64,000 nt of DNA from Adiantum capillus-veneris (Eukaryota > Streptophyta > Polypodiopsida > Polypodiales > Pteridaceae): contig CM043968.1 in assembly GCA_014529385.2 (NCBI GenBank), forward strand, positions 132,256,018 to 132,320,017, in the 5' to 3' direction. The position numbers and the translations under genes were made by a program. The notes below the pieces were generated by a model that made no database searches, was not told the origin of the DNA, and saw only the letters and a program-made list of their open reading frames with translations. Positions 23,801-33,911 of the stretch are shown piece by piece. How positions within the stretch are numbered: the first letter of the stretch is position 1; each line of letters opens with the position of its first letter.

Positions 23801-24129
23801 CAACTCATACACTCTTTGAGTGTCTACTCCTGATGGTCTGGAAGTAAAAAATCTGTGGAGATCTGTGCTTTCCAGGTATCTGCTTATTTCCTCTGTTCTG
23901 CTGTAGTCCACCAAGTCTTGGGGAATCATTGGGATATCCACTGTTTGTCCCCGTGGGTCTCTGAAAGTACCTTGGTATATCTTTATCCCCTATTCTTCTA
24001 ACACTGCTTCTTCTATCTAAGTCTTTGTGGGCTTGAGAGTCTCTAGGGGAATAAAAATGGCTCGGTTTTTGCTATTGCTTCCCTGAGTGTTGGTCTCTTT
24101 CTCTTTGCTGACGACTTCCCTGAATCCAT
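20863..24129 (-). pseudogene. Coiled-coil, gag-like retroelement protein, T2 copy
   Basis: The fuller copy of the gene also found at 15130-17889. A plausible ATG lies at 24129 (MDSGKSSAKRKRPTLREA), followed by frame breaks near 24070 and stops near 24000. A long frame (23941-23342) then holds an N-terminal globular domain with RVYELVTTIQKDEM, TWDGEKVEVVITPQLI and NYAQHIHKKVIAL. Next come a basic linker, an acidic region (23121-22519), coiled coils (22500-21900) and the conserved C-terminal part (21443-20863). A 108-base direct tandem duplication (about 21900-22007 and 22008-22115) repeats 36 codons. There are many stops. No RT, protease or zinc finger was found in or near it, suggesting a non-autonomous LTR element carrying a gag-like gene. 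Function unknown. Confidence 0.6.
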
Positions 24130-25010
24130 GGATCCTATAACTCCAATTTCAGAAGTTAGCGTCTTTTTCAGTACTGAAAGCCAAAATTAAGTTTTTAACT
24201 ATCCAAATGACTTGAAAATTGAAACATAAGCTATTCAGGGCCTAAGGATGCAATGCATGTGGAAAAATATGAAGTTGGGGTGCAAAATCATGCTGGAGAC
24301 ATCATATGCATATGATGTCTTTTGTGTCAAAATGGCTTGATATTGGTTGTGCTTGTAGCTGATAGTGCATACATCCATTCTATATGCCTGGATTTGAATT
24401 TGGGTCCCATTTGGTCAAGTTATGGTCATTTTAGTCGTGATCACGCTCTTTGTAAGATATTGAGGGGGAATTGGATTTTGTGATCGAAATTGGATGAAAC
24501 TTAGTGGTTTGCTCTCAATTGGCATGTAGATCACTTCTATGCGGTGGTTTCAACTCTGAAATGCAAAATTCAAGTAGGGAGAGATCATACGCGTATGATG
24601 TCTTTTTGGGTAAAATTGAACCATTTTGCAGTGTAAGCTTGGATTTGGGTTTATATAGGCTTAGACAATGATTTTATGAAATTTGGGTATAGTTTGGACT
24701 AAAATTGGCTCTGGAGACATCATACGTGTATGATATCTTTTGTGTCATTTTTGCATGAGATTGGTTCTGTGGGCTCCTCTATGATAGTAAAGGATTGTGT
24801 GTACCCAAATCTTGACTTGAAGTTGAGTATGATGTATTTTGGCAAGATTACACTCTAAATAGAGGATTTTCCGCTAATTGAGCTAATGGAGTGATCCCCT
24901 TGACCAAATGGTACCAAACTTCATATGTGGCATGTATTTGATATATATAATGGATATATGATGAGAAATGATCAATTTTGGCTCTATACGTGCAAAGTGA
25001 CATCATACGC
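24130..25010. other. Leader-like segment with dispersed palindromes, no gene
   Basis: Upstream (in minus orientation) of the T2 gene. It contains a perfect 22-bp palindrome at 24298-24319 centred on ATATGCATAT, a 16-bp palindrome ATCATACGCGTATGAT at 24584-24599, a near-palindrome at 24719-24734 (ATCATACGTGTATGAT), and a half-site ATCATACGC at 25002-25010 that is cut by the LTR starting at 25011. Each is followed by similar TCTTTTKKGT-type sequence. No coding region is supported. Confidence 0.7.
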
Positions 25011-25973
25011 TGTCAGGAGTTTTTTGGAGCAAGTGATTGCGCATATGAACATAGCCATGCATGGTGCATCAAATAAAGAATTGCCCATTTTCCAGAGCCA
25101 GGTGGCTACGTGGGGCCCACATGTGTACAGGTAGGACAGGGTGTACATAGTGCATTGATTTTCACTATTACCAGTACGAGTGTGTTTTTTCTATAATAAT
25201 GAGGAGTTGATAGCGCGTAAAACTTCTCGAGGAAGCTACCCGCGGACCGACGACATGAGGTAAGCAGGAGCGTCAGATGGCATCTAGTGGCGTCAGGAGG
25301 GCGAATGGGGTCAATACTTGCACATGGATAAATACGGACACAATGTGGGTGTTTCCTTGTGATAATTATGCATAAAGGTCATCATGAGGACCATCTTTTC
25401 GGGCCACTTCATGTGGTGGCGGGATGCATTATTGAAAATGTTGAGTGCCAGGTGTGCGGATGATGCAAAAAGCTGACAACTATGCACTGCGAGGTCAGTT
25501 TTTGGCTTGTTCGGGTCCGTTTGAGGTCAACTAAAAGGCCAAGGGTGCCCAAGTAATAAAGCTAAGTGTGGGAACTAAAAAACTGAGAGAAGACCAGAAA
25601 AAACGTGGAGAAGAGAGGAGGAACAACTGCAACTGTGTTTTTTGGGGTTTTTGGTTTTTCTTGCTGGCCGTAAACTGCTCATCCGAGGTCGGATTGGAGC
25701 ACTTTGACATTGTAGACTGGGGTTTTGGGCCGTTCTGGACGCGATGGAGCTGTCCATTTTGCCAAATTCCTTACTATTTTTCTGTTGTTTTGTTGTGTAA
25801 GTTTCTCCTATGAGCGAAGCTTCTTCTCCAATTTGTGATTGTATCTGGCATATTTTACCCATATTGTGTGACTATTTTCCCCATTGGTGCTGACCCGAGC
25901 TTAACTGTATCTAAACATCAGAAATTATCCTCTTTTGAGCTGAGTTTTTTGGGTGTCTGTGTGTGTGTGTGTC
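25011..25973 (+). repeat. Solitary or truncated gypsy LTR (G1 type)
   Basis: Starts with TGTCAGGAGTTTTTTGGAGC and is collinear with the reverse complement of the G1 3' LTR (59715 downwards), through the TTTTTTGGGTGT and TG-repeat region near 25950-25973. Shared landmarks include CATGCATGGTGCATCAAATA and TGGGGCCCACATGTG. Similarity stops at the TG repeat. No matching target duplication was found, so this is either a solo LTR with an eroded end or a truncated copy. Confidence 0.8.
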
Positions 25974-26058
25974 TTGTTAGAAAATAAGACGTAACTAAAT
26001 AGATAATTGAGTAGATTACTTAATGGAGAGAGACAAATTTACATACACGAGATTATAG

Positions 26059-26093
<35 letters not shown>

Positions 26094-26298
26094 GTCCTTG
26101 TGTGAATAAGTCCAAATCTGACCCTCCAATCTGCCCATGTGTGGCCGCCCTTGTGTAGACAAATCCGCTTTTGAATTCGGCCACCGACCACCGGCCATTG
26201 ACTACCGGCCACGGCCAACCGAACGGTCCATTTCCGACCACTTTCCGGCCGCCGTTTGGCCATAATATTCCGTGGAAAAGAAATATTCCGGGGTTCAA
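25974..26298. other. No gene; GA microsatellite
   Basis: Contains a GA run (about 26063-26091) and CGG-rich stretches with repeated GGCC/CCGGCC motifs (26150-26270). The open minus-strand frames here are composition artefacts. Confidence 0.6.
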
Positions 26299-26461
26299 AA
26301 TCTATTTATTTATGATCTTTCTTTATGTGGAACAATAGGTTTATGTGGGAAGTTAATCTATGTGTGAAGAATACTATCTCTAAGCTTTTTCTTCACACAT
26401 AGATTAACTTCCCACATAAACCTATTGTTCCACATAAAGAAAGATCATAAATAAATAGATT
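26299..26461. repeat. Perfect 71-bp foldback
   Basis: Arm 1 (26299-26369) is the exact reverse complement of arm 2 (26391-26461), with a 21-base spacer that extends pairing by two more A-T pairs. Arm 2 and the spacer are part of the N-element LTR end (also at 39900-39991 and 46130-46210), where no inverted arm exists. Arm 1 is therefore a newly made inverted copy, and zero mismatches argue for a recent origin. Confidence 0.95.
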
Positions 26462-27016
26462 CTGAACCCGATTTTCAATCTGATTGCTCTGATAAACTCA
26501 TGATGACTCACAAAAATGAGAATCTCAATTACTTTGCAAAATAACTGAAATGACTTATATGGATAAATGTTGGGTACATTACAATCTCCCCAACTTAAAG
26601 ATTCGAGATGTCCTCATCTCGAGAAAAATTAAGAATACTCCTGAGTGTATATCAATGATTATGATAACTCAAATCAATAGGGTACTTTCTAAACTTAGAC
26701 TTATCTAGTCCAATAAAAGCTCAATCGTATGATTTAATCAATCCTTACTTATCCGATTCATTAAAACCCAATCACATGACCTAACCAATCTTGACTTAAC
26801 CAGTCCATCAAAACTTAGTCATATGACTTATGTCAGGACAAGGGTAGGACCAGTCAGGGCCAAGGGCCAGGACGGACATGCAGTCAAGGTGGTCCCTATA
26901 TTTAGAAGGCCAAGGGCCTATATAGGGCATGTCTGGGTGGTGATGAGCATGTCAGTTCCCTTGCCCTTATATTGGTATCGCGGTGCCTACAGTTGCCATA
27001 CGGTAACGAGAATTTG
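26370..27016. mobile_element. Fragment of the N/M composite element
   Basis: Collinear and nearly identical with 39900-40547: the end of the N LTR, its polypurine tract, a 33-bp-repeat region, the target ACTTA (26826-26830), the complete 141-base LTR of element M (26831-26971) and M leader. It has the same M insertion at the same base, so the two loci share descent rather than independent insertions. It ends at CGGTAACGAGAATTTG, where copia sequence starts. Confidence 0.9.
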
Positions 27017-27741
27017 ATCTCTCTACCAACAAGCTGTGGGATGCTTAATTTCTGTATGCAACACTCGGCCAGACATACAATATGTTGTTTCCTAGTTGAT
27101 CAGGTTTATGCATAGCCCCGGCACTAAGCATTGGCAAGCTGTGAAGCATGTCTTTAGATATCTCAAAGGCACTATGAACTTTGGTCTCTTCTATGGTAGA
27201 GATAATTAGCCTTGCTTGCATGCATTTACAGATAGTGATTGGGCTGGTTGTTATGATACACGAGCGTCCACTAGTGGCAATTGCTTTCTTCTTGGTCGAT
27301 CATGCATATCATGGTTGAGTAAGAAGTAGCCAATTGTGGCCACATCCAATTGTGAGGCTGAGTATAGGGCAGCATTCATGGCTACGGTGGAGTGTGTATG
27401 GCTCATACGTCTCTTGATGGATCTATGCATGAAGCCACAGGAGTCTACAACCATTTTCACTGACAGTCAGAGTGCATTGGCAGTTGCGAGGAATCTAGTG
27501 TTTCATGCTCGCACAAAACACATTGAGGTGCATTATCACTATGTCAGAGAGCGGCTACATGCAAGAGATATTGATTTGGCGTATGTACCTACACAAGACA
27601 ATGTGGAAGACATGTAGGAGATATTGATTTGCCGTATGTACCTACACAGGACAATGTGGCAGACTTGTTCACCAAAGCTCTCCCAAGGGAAAAGTTTGAA
27701 GCTTTTCGCAAAGCTTTAGGCTTGTTACCATGTGGGGGACT
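27017..27741 (+). pseudogene. pol: Ty1/copia RT end and RNase H fragment
   Basis: The reading begins with the end of RT (TRPDIQYVV, MHSPGTKHWQAVKHV, RYLKGTMNF) and continues through RNase [67 protein letters not shown]. Acidic catalytic residues are present. Stops at 27209 and 27328 and a tandem duplication of about 52 bases (27565-27616 and 27617-27668, repeating IDLAYVPTQDNV) break it. It is joined directly to the N/M fragment on its left and ends at a purine run (GTGGGGGAC, 27733-27741). Confidence 0.88.
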
Positions 27742-28262
27742 GATCTGTCACCTCCCTGTACATGTTCACATCATTCACTCCAGGGGGGTTTGTTACACTT
27801 ACGTGTCCCGCGGGTAGTTTTGATGTGAACCGTTTCCCTATACATGGGCACTTTTTACTCTAGTACTGGCTAGAGTTTTTTTCCCTGTGTAACCACATGT
27901 ACACACTATACGCATGTGTGGTGGTACATTGTCCTTAGGGAGACTCGTATCTTTCTCTCATACTCACACTTGAACTTCTCATAACAAAGTGAGGGAGCTT
28001 CAAGCTATCAAGCTTCTTGCTATGTGTGTGTGTGTATCTAAGGGTGTGTGTGTGCGCGTCTATAGCTTCCCTCACTCCCTTCTTCACCCAACACACCGTT
28101 TGGGTTGGCTAAGTGAATATAAAGGGCTTTTTGACCTACTATGCACTGATGTTGGATGTTTCTGCTAGGGTTTGTAGGGAGTTTGCCCCGTTTCTTATCG
28201 AGGATGTACTTGTTTTGTACCTGGTTTTTGGATGAGATAATGCAATACATTATTTGCATTCA
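27742..28262 (+). repeat. Possible 3' LTR of the copia fragment
   Basis: Follows the polypurine-like GTGGGGGAC at the end of copia pol. It has TG-rich tracts near 28025-28055 and ends around TTTGCATTCA. No second copy is in the window, so both boundaries are inferred from position only. Confidence 0.4.
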
Positions 28263-29009
28263 CATGGGAGGGTGTAGTTTCTTGTTTTTTTTTTTAACTC
28301 GTATAAGCAGCTAGTCCTTTTTTGGTTTTGACCTTCGAAACTGGCTCAATACCACTTGGTTTGCTAAGAGAATGGATTCTATATAAAAATAAACTATATA
28401 TTTTCTGAATAAAGAAAAATAAGTTTGAACTGTTAATGGAGTTTTTTTAGGCTTCTTTTATGGCTTCATATGATGGAGCCTCATTAATTTGGCAAAAAAA
28501 TTGTTTGATGGGGGGATAAGACACTTGGATTAGAAGGGGTTATGGCCTTCTAATCAAAATAATATTATAATAAAATTTAACTTTGGGATAATAAGACATA
28601 TTTTAAAATGGAACACATAAATACTTCGGACTAAGCTTATAAAGTTTAAAAGAAAGTTGTGAGATGGACATGGATAACAACTGGTATAGTCCATTGGTAC
28701 TTGTAAAACACATCCAAGGCTAACATATCTGTTGTCTTGTTTGGATGGATGCAAGTAAGGACTCTATCTTATCTTGGAAAGTTTTTTTTGGCTTTTAGCA
28801 GTTATCCAATATAGGATTACACATACACCTACTGCAAGGGAAGTACTTTTTTTATTTGTATACTTGAATGAGGCTTCATTCTTACAAACATTGTACAAAG
28901 ATAATTCTAAGACTGAGTTGTTTTTGTACTTATCATTTCCTTTATTCTAGAGCCAGCTATCTTTTGAATGTAGAAGTTCAATTATGTCTTATTAATTATG
29001 ATAAAACAG

Positions 29010-29011
<2 letters not shown>
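28263..29011. other. No recognisable gene
   Basis: AT-rich sequence with T runs (28286-28295). I see no domain, repeat copy or RNA gene here. It ends where the CA tract of the Penelope-like 3' module starts. Confidence 0.5.
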
Positions 29012-29052
<41 letters not shown>

Positions 29053-29523
29053 TATATGGAACACAGAATGCATGTTGACAAACACTCTGTGATATTGCAC
29101 ACATATACACCCATGCAATTCCCACCCCACACACCCATGCCTATAAGGTTGACCCCTTGCTATATGTTCGACACTTCATGCCATAGTTTTTTGGATATGC
29201 TCCTTGCTTGCCATACTCGGCTCATTGCTTGCATATTTGAAGTGTAAACACATCTTTTGACACACACACACAGACACACACACACACACACACACAAGCA
29301 CACACACACACAATATATGGAACACAGGATGCATGCTAATAAACACTTTGTGATATTATAGACACACAACCACACAACACACACTTGCTCATATAGTACC
29401 ATAGAAAAAAAGAAGTAAATTTTGTTAACATGCCTCCACTAACCATGCCACTGGCAACAACATCATTGGTGCAAGAGTGATAGAAGGACGGATACCTCCA
29501 AAGCAGGATACGATGATGGATTT
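29012..29523 (+). repeat. Partial Penelope-like 3' module upstream of copy A
   Basis: Begins inside a CA run (29012-29048) and matches the middle of the 3' modules at 31374-31865 and 33577-34140, including both ATATATGGAACACAG blocks and CATGCCTCCACTAACCATGCC. It ends at GATGGATTT, where the sequence switches directly to the body of copy A. The switch point shares the bases GATTT with both sources. Position and orientation resemble the pseudo-LTR of Penelope-like elements, i.e. a partial tandem copy. Confidence 0.8.
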
Positions 29524-31292
29524 GAAATTAATAAAGAACTATCTAAAGTGAGGATTTTCTCTGGTTGGAAATATACTAAAAATTTGAACCATACTCTATA
29601 CAAACCATCTTCTGTGTTTGCCCAGGAAATTGATGAAGCACAACCATGTGGTTGTTAACTCATAAAAGGTTTTCCAACTTTTTAGTGGACTAGAACCATT
29701 CGGAAGACATGTGATCACCACTAACCCTAGCATAGCTAGACATAAAACCTTCCAAGAATTTATCAAGAAAGGGTTAAATCACATACCATTAATACCAGTA
29801 AACCCTAAGTCAATAATAAAAGAACTTAGAAATGTATGGAAGACCTTATGTATCCTTTTAGGATGTGAGGATAGTAAAACTCATTACAATTATACCCAAG
29901 GTTCACTTAATGAGATATTTTCACAAAGATTTCCATTTTATAGGCAAAACCAAAACTCCTTGCTACAAGAAAACAGACCTGATGGATGAAATAAATTATA
30001 TTTTACAATATTTATTTATATGCGGACTGGATAAATCTGCGCAAACTCCAGTATTCATATGTAAGAAAATCATTCAATTAGCAACAAGGAGAAGGCTGGA
30101 AAGCCCCGAATTCGGTCTTCTTTCTTCACAAGAGGAAGAAATTTGCCAGGCCATAGGATCTTATACCCAAGAGATTGGGTTAGAAACACCATCTATGTTC
30201 TCTCTCCCATATCTTATGGGAAATTTTAAAATCCATAAAATGGATTACAAATAGATCACTAATGCGCATAACTGTGTATTTACTCCTGCTACAACTATAA
30301 TCACCAAATTACTCAAAGGATTAATACAAGGGTTTACAGAATACACCGAAATTATACATAAGAAGCTACATTTGTTTTTTGGAACACAAACCAACGGGTA
30401 TTGGATGATTAATAATCAGTACGATTTTTTGATGAATCTACCAAAACGTATTACAAACATTCATTCCTTTGATATAACATCCTATTATGAGGCTATTCCT
30501 CATAAAGGCACGCATGGACTGCTTGAGGTACTCGACAACATTATTAAACTCATAAAAACTATGAAATATCTTGGGTTTAAGAAATATCGCAAACAGATTG
30601 TGCTTACAAAAAAGAAAAGTGAAGTGGTGTGGACGTTTCAATGAGTTTATTCTTGATAATTGTTTTACAAAATTAGGCAAACATATTTATCGCCAAGAGA
30701 AGGTATACCAATGGGATATAATTGTTCACCATTCTGGTGTTTTTGTATTTGGCATGGTATGAAATTGAATACATAAAAAATCTATCCCGGCCTACACGAT
30801 TTGATATGATGAAGGCATTCTTATATTCACTATTTGCTAATAATCCATTTATTCCACAATGTCTAAATCACCAAAAGCCTTTGTCCCACGAGACCCCTTT
30901 ACAATTTACCCTTTGGACATTATTGGGATTAAAGCCACACACAAGACAAACCAAACCACATATTTAAATATACACATCCAATGTGCGAATCAATTGAAGG
31001 GGAGTATGTAACATACATCACATGGAAAAAAGACAAATTACCATGCCCTAATGTTTCGTTTATTCATGCAACCAATAATCAAACAAAAAAGATGGCATAT
31101 AATGTATGCATATCACAAGTTCTTGCCATATTATATAATGCATCCCAAGAATCGTATGCGGTAACAGATTTAAATAAACTAGTCTCTATGTTTGTAGAGA
31201 ATGGTTTCAAAAAAGAGAAGGTACTTACATGTATTACCAATTTCATTGAGAGAAATCAATTAGAGGCATTAGATTTACCATCAGTACCTTAA
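29523..31292 (+). pseudogene. Penelope-like reverse transcriptase, copy A (5'-truncated)
   Basis: The frames give, in order: an N-terminal region (KTFQEFIKKGLNHIPLI), KIHKMDYK followed by a TAG and then ITNAHNCVFTPATT (the K-x-HK...R-x-I finger typical of Penelope-like RTs), SFDITSYYEAIPHKG with the first catalytic Asp, a spacer, and then frames with IEYIKNLSR. B and C have WRYMDDLLFANN here, but A has lost 21 bases between 30829 and 30830, which removes WRYMDDL exactly and in frame. The C-terminal part (CPNVSFIHATNN, NVCISQVLAILYNAS, NGFKKEKVLTCITNF) ends at a TAA at 31290. No GIY-YIG endonuclease was seen. Assignment to Penelope-like elements rests on motif pattern and tandem arrangement; another RT class cannot be excluded. 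Confidence 0.72.
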
Positions 31293-31371
31293 ACCAGAGA
31301 ATTGGTAGAGGATAGGTCCACTTGGTGGCCTATCCTCCACCAATGCACCTTTCCTCAGGGATGGGGGAGGG

Positions 31372-31408
<37 letters not shown>

Positions 31409-32731
31409 ATATATATGGAACACAGAATGCATGCTGACAAACACTCTGTGATATTGCACACATATACACCCATTCAATTCCCACCCCACACACCCATGCC
31501 TATAAGGTTGACCCCTTGCTATATGTTCGACACTTCATGCCCTAGTTTTTTGGATCTGCTCCTTGCTTGCCATACTCAGCTCATTGCTTGCATATTTGAA
31601 GTGTAAACACATCTTTTGTCACACACACACACACACCGCACACACACACAATATATGAAACAGAGGATGCATGCTAATAAACACTTTGTGATATTATAGA
31701 CACACAACCACACAACACACACGTGCTCATATAGTACCATAGAAAAAAAGAAGTAAGTTTTGTTAACATGCGTCCACTAACCATGCCACAGATGACAACA
31801 TCATTGGTGGAAGAGTGATAGAAGGACGGATACCTCCAAAGCAGGATACGATGATGGATTTCAAAGCCAAAACCCCCCCTTTTTTTTCTTTTCTGTCATA
31901 GACAAACCCTTTATTTTGTAACCGATTTGGAATTCTCTAGAATCATGTATGCACCCTTGAATTTATCAGGTTTACCCAACATTGAGTAAATAATTGGCAT
32001 TTATCAAGTTTAACTGGTATATATCAGGTTTACCTGGCATTAGCAAATAATTGGTTTGTATTTGCATAACTAATGGGTATACGAACCTACGTGTAGTACC
32101 GGCACAAGCACAAGATACAGTTTTAAAAGAGCTCACCTTACAAGATTGGCTCAATCATACAAAAAAAGATTGTACCTTTTGATACATCAAGTAACAAACT
32201 AGATAATATCTCAAAGGAAGATATGACTTTAATATTAATAAAGCTTAAAATAAAGTAGCACACTGCATAGCCTCTAAACTAGGCATATTCTAAAGTTGGA
32301 AGCGTAAATTGGCAGCACTGGCATATCGCTCTGTGCAAGCCTTTAAGGCAACCAAGGACTAGGCCTTTAAGGTACCGCATATCCAAAGCCTATATAGAAG
32401 TGGAATTAGTGCATGAAATTCACCATCACACACGGCAAGCACACACGCCAAGTTGCATACTCTGTAGTGCTTCCAATTTTCAGTAGCTTGCTTAGGCCAA
32501 ACCACTCATCTAAAGCTATTGCTTTAAGCATGCAAGCATGAGCACGTAAGCTCTCTTGTAGCGCTCATATAACAATACAAACTCTCTACACACACACAAT
32601 ACACAATAGACATAAGCAACCACGGCTCGCAAGTGAACGGAGCCTCCTACTCTCTCAAACGTCAGCAAAAACCACCGGCCTCAAGCGGAGAAGGGCATAG
32701 CTTCACGAAACTGGCAGCATACGACACACTA
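31293..32731 (+). repeat. Penelope-like 3' module, copy A
   Basis: About 1.44 kb after the stop codon. It starts with interlocked inverted repeats, then a CA run (31374-31406), an ATATATGGAACACAG block, a second CA run (31620-31650), a second diverged ATATATGAAACAGAG block, a TTTATCAGGTTTACC repeat zone (31960-32040), and a terminal part ending in CATACGACACACTA at 32731. Copy B ends at the same motif (35013), fixing the 3' end of the family. Confidence 0.85.
31308..31345 (+). other. Interlocked inverted repeats after copy A ORF
   Basis: GAGGATAGG (31308-31316) pairs with CCTATCCTC (31329-31337), and CACTTGGTG (31319-31327) pairs with the following CACCAA-TG, which has lost one base in this copy. 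The order 1-2-1'-2' is that of a pseudoknot or of two alternative hairpins. Intact in copy B. Confidence 0.8.
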
Positions 32732-32751
32732 ACATACATGTACTAGATGAT

Positions 32752-33494
32752 TAACAAATTGTACTTACAAAAAAGAAAAGTGAAGTGGTTTGGACATTTG
32801 AGTATTTACATAACATCAATGAGTTTGTTATTGATAACTGTTTTACAAAATTAGGCAAACATATTTATTGCCGAGAGAAAGGTATACCAATGGGATATAA
32901 TTGTTCACCATTGTGGTGTTTTTGTACTTGGCATGGTATGAAATTGAATACATAAAAAATCTATCCCAGCTCACACAATTTGATATGATGAAGGCATTTT
33001 TATATTCATGGAGGTATATGGATGATTTGCTATTTGCTAATAATCCATTTATCTCACAATGTCTAAATCACCAAAAGCCTTTTTCCCAAGAGGACCCCTT
33101 TACAATTTACCCTTTGACATTATTGGGATTAAAGCCACACAGAAGATGAACCAAACCACATATTTAAATACACATGTCCAATTGTGCGAATATTTTGATG
33201 GGGAGTATGTAACATACACCGCATGGAAAAAAGACAAATTACCATGCCCTAATGTTTCATTTATTCATGTAGCCAGTAATCGACCAAAAAAGATTCCATA
33301 TAATGTATGCATATCACAAGTTCTTCCCATATTATATAATGCATCTCAAGAATCGTATGCCGTAATAGATTTAAATAAAGTAGTCTCTATGTTTGTAGAG
33401 AATGGTTTCAAAAAAGAGAAGGTAATTACATGTATTACCAATTTCATTGAGAGAAATCAATTTCGACGCATTAGATTTACCATCAGTACCTTAA
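32752..33494 (+). pseudogene. Penelope-like reverse transcriptase, copy B (5'-truncated)
   Basis: Begins inside the palm domain with a segment equivalent to KQIVLTKKKSEVV, about 20 bases after the 3' end of copy A, so A and B are head to tail. It keeps GIPMGYNCSP (about 32885), then in another frame SWRYMDDLLFANN (about 33008-33045) and in a third frame LPFDIIGIKATQ and the C-terminal region to a TAA at 33492. The two frame changes fall at the same places as in copy C. The catalytic YMDD is intact, but the N-terminal half of the domain is absent. Confidence 0.75.
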
Positions 33495-33864
33495 AACATA
33501 GAATTAATAGAGGATAGGTCCACTTGGTGGCCTATCCTCCACCAAGTGCACCTTTTCTCAGGGATGGGGGAGGGCCGCACACACACACACACACACACAT
33601 AGACACGCACACACACACACACACACATAGACACACACACACACACACATACACACAATATATGGAACACAGAATGCATGCTAACAAACAGTCTATGATA
33701 TTGCACACATATACACCCATTCAATTCCCACTCCACACACCCATGCCTATAAGGTTGACCCCTTGCTATATGTTTGACACTTCATGCCCTAGTTTTTTGG
33801 ATCTGCTCCTTGCTTTCCATACTCGGCTCATTGCTTGCATATTTGAAGTGTAAACACATCTTTT

Positions 33865-33911
<47 letters not shown>

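Noticed and set aside
29523-33494. GIY-YIG endonuclease and hammerhead ribozyme expected in many Penelope-like elements
   Set aside because: No GIY...YIG pattern was found after the RT, and no CTGATGA/GAAA hammerhead core was seen in the 3' modules or upstream; absence by eye is not proof.
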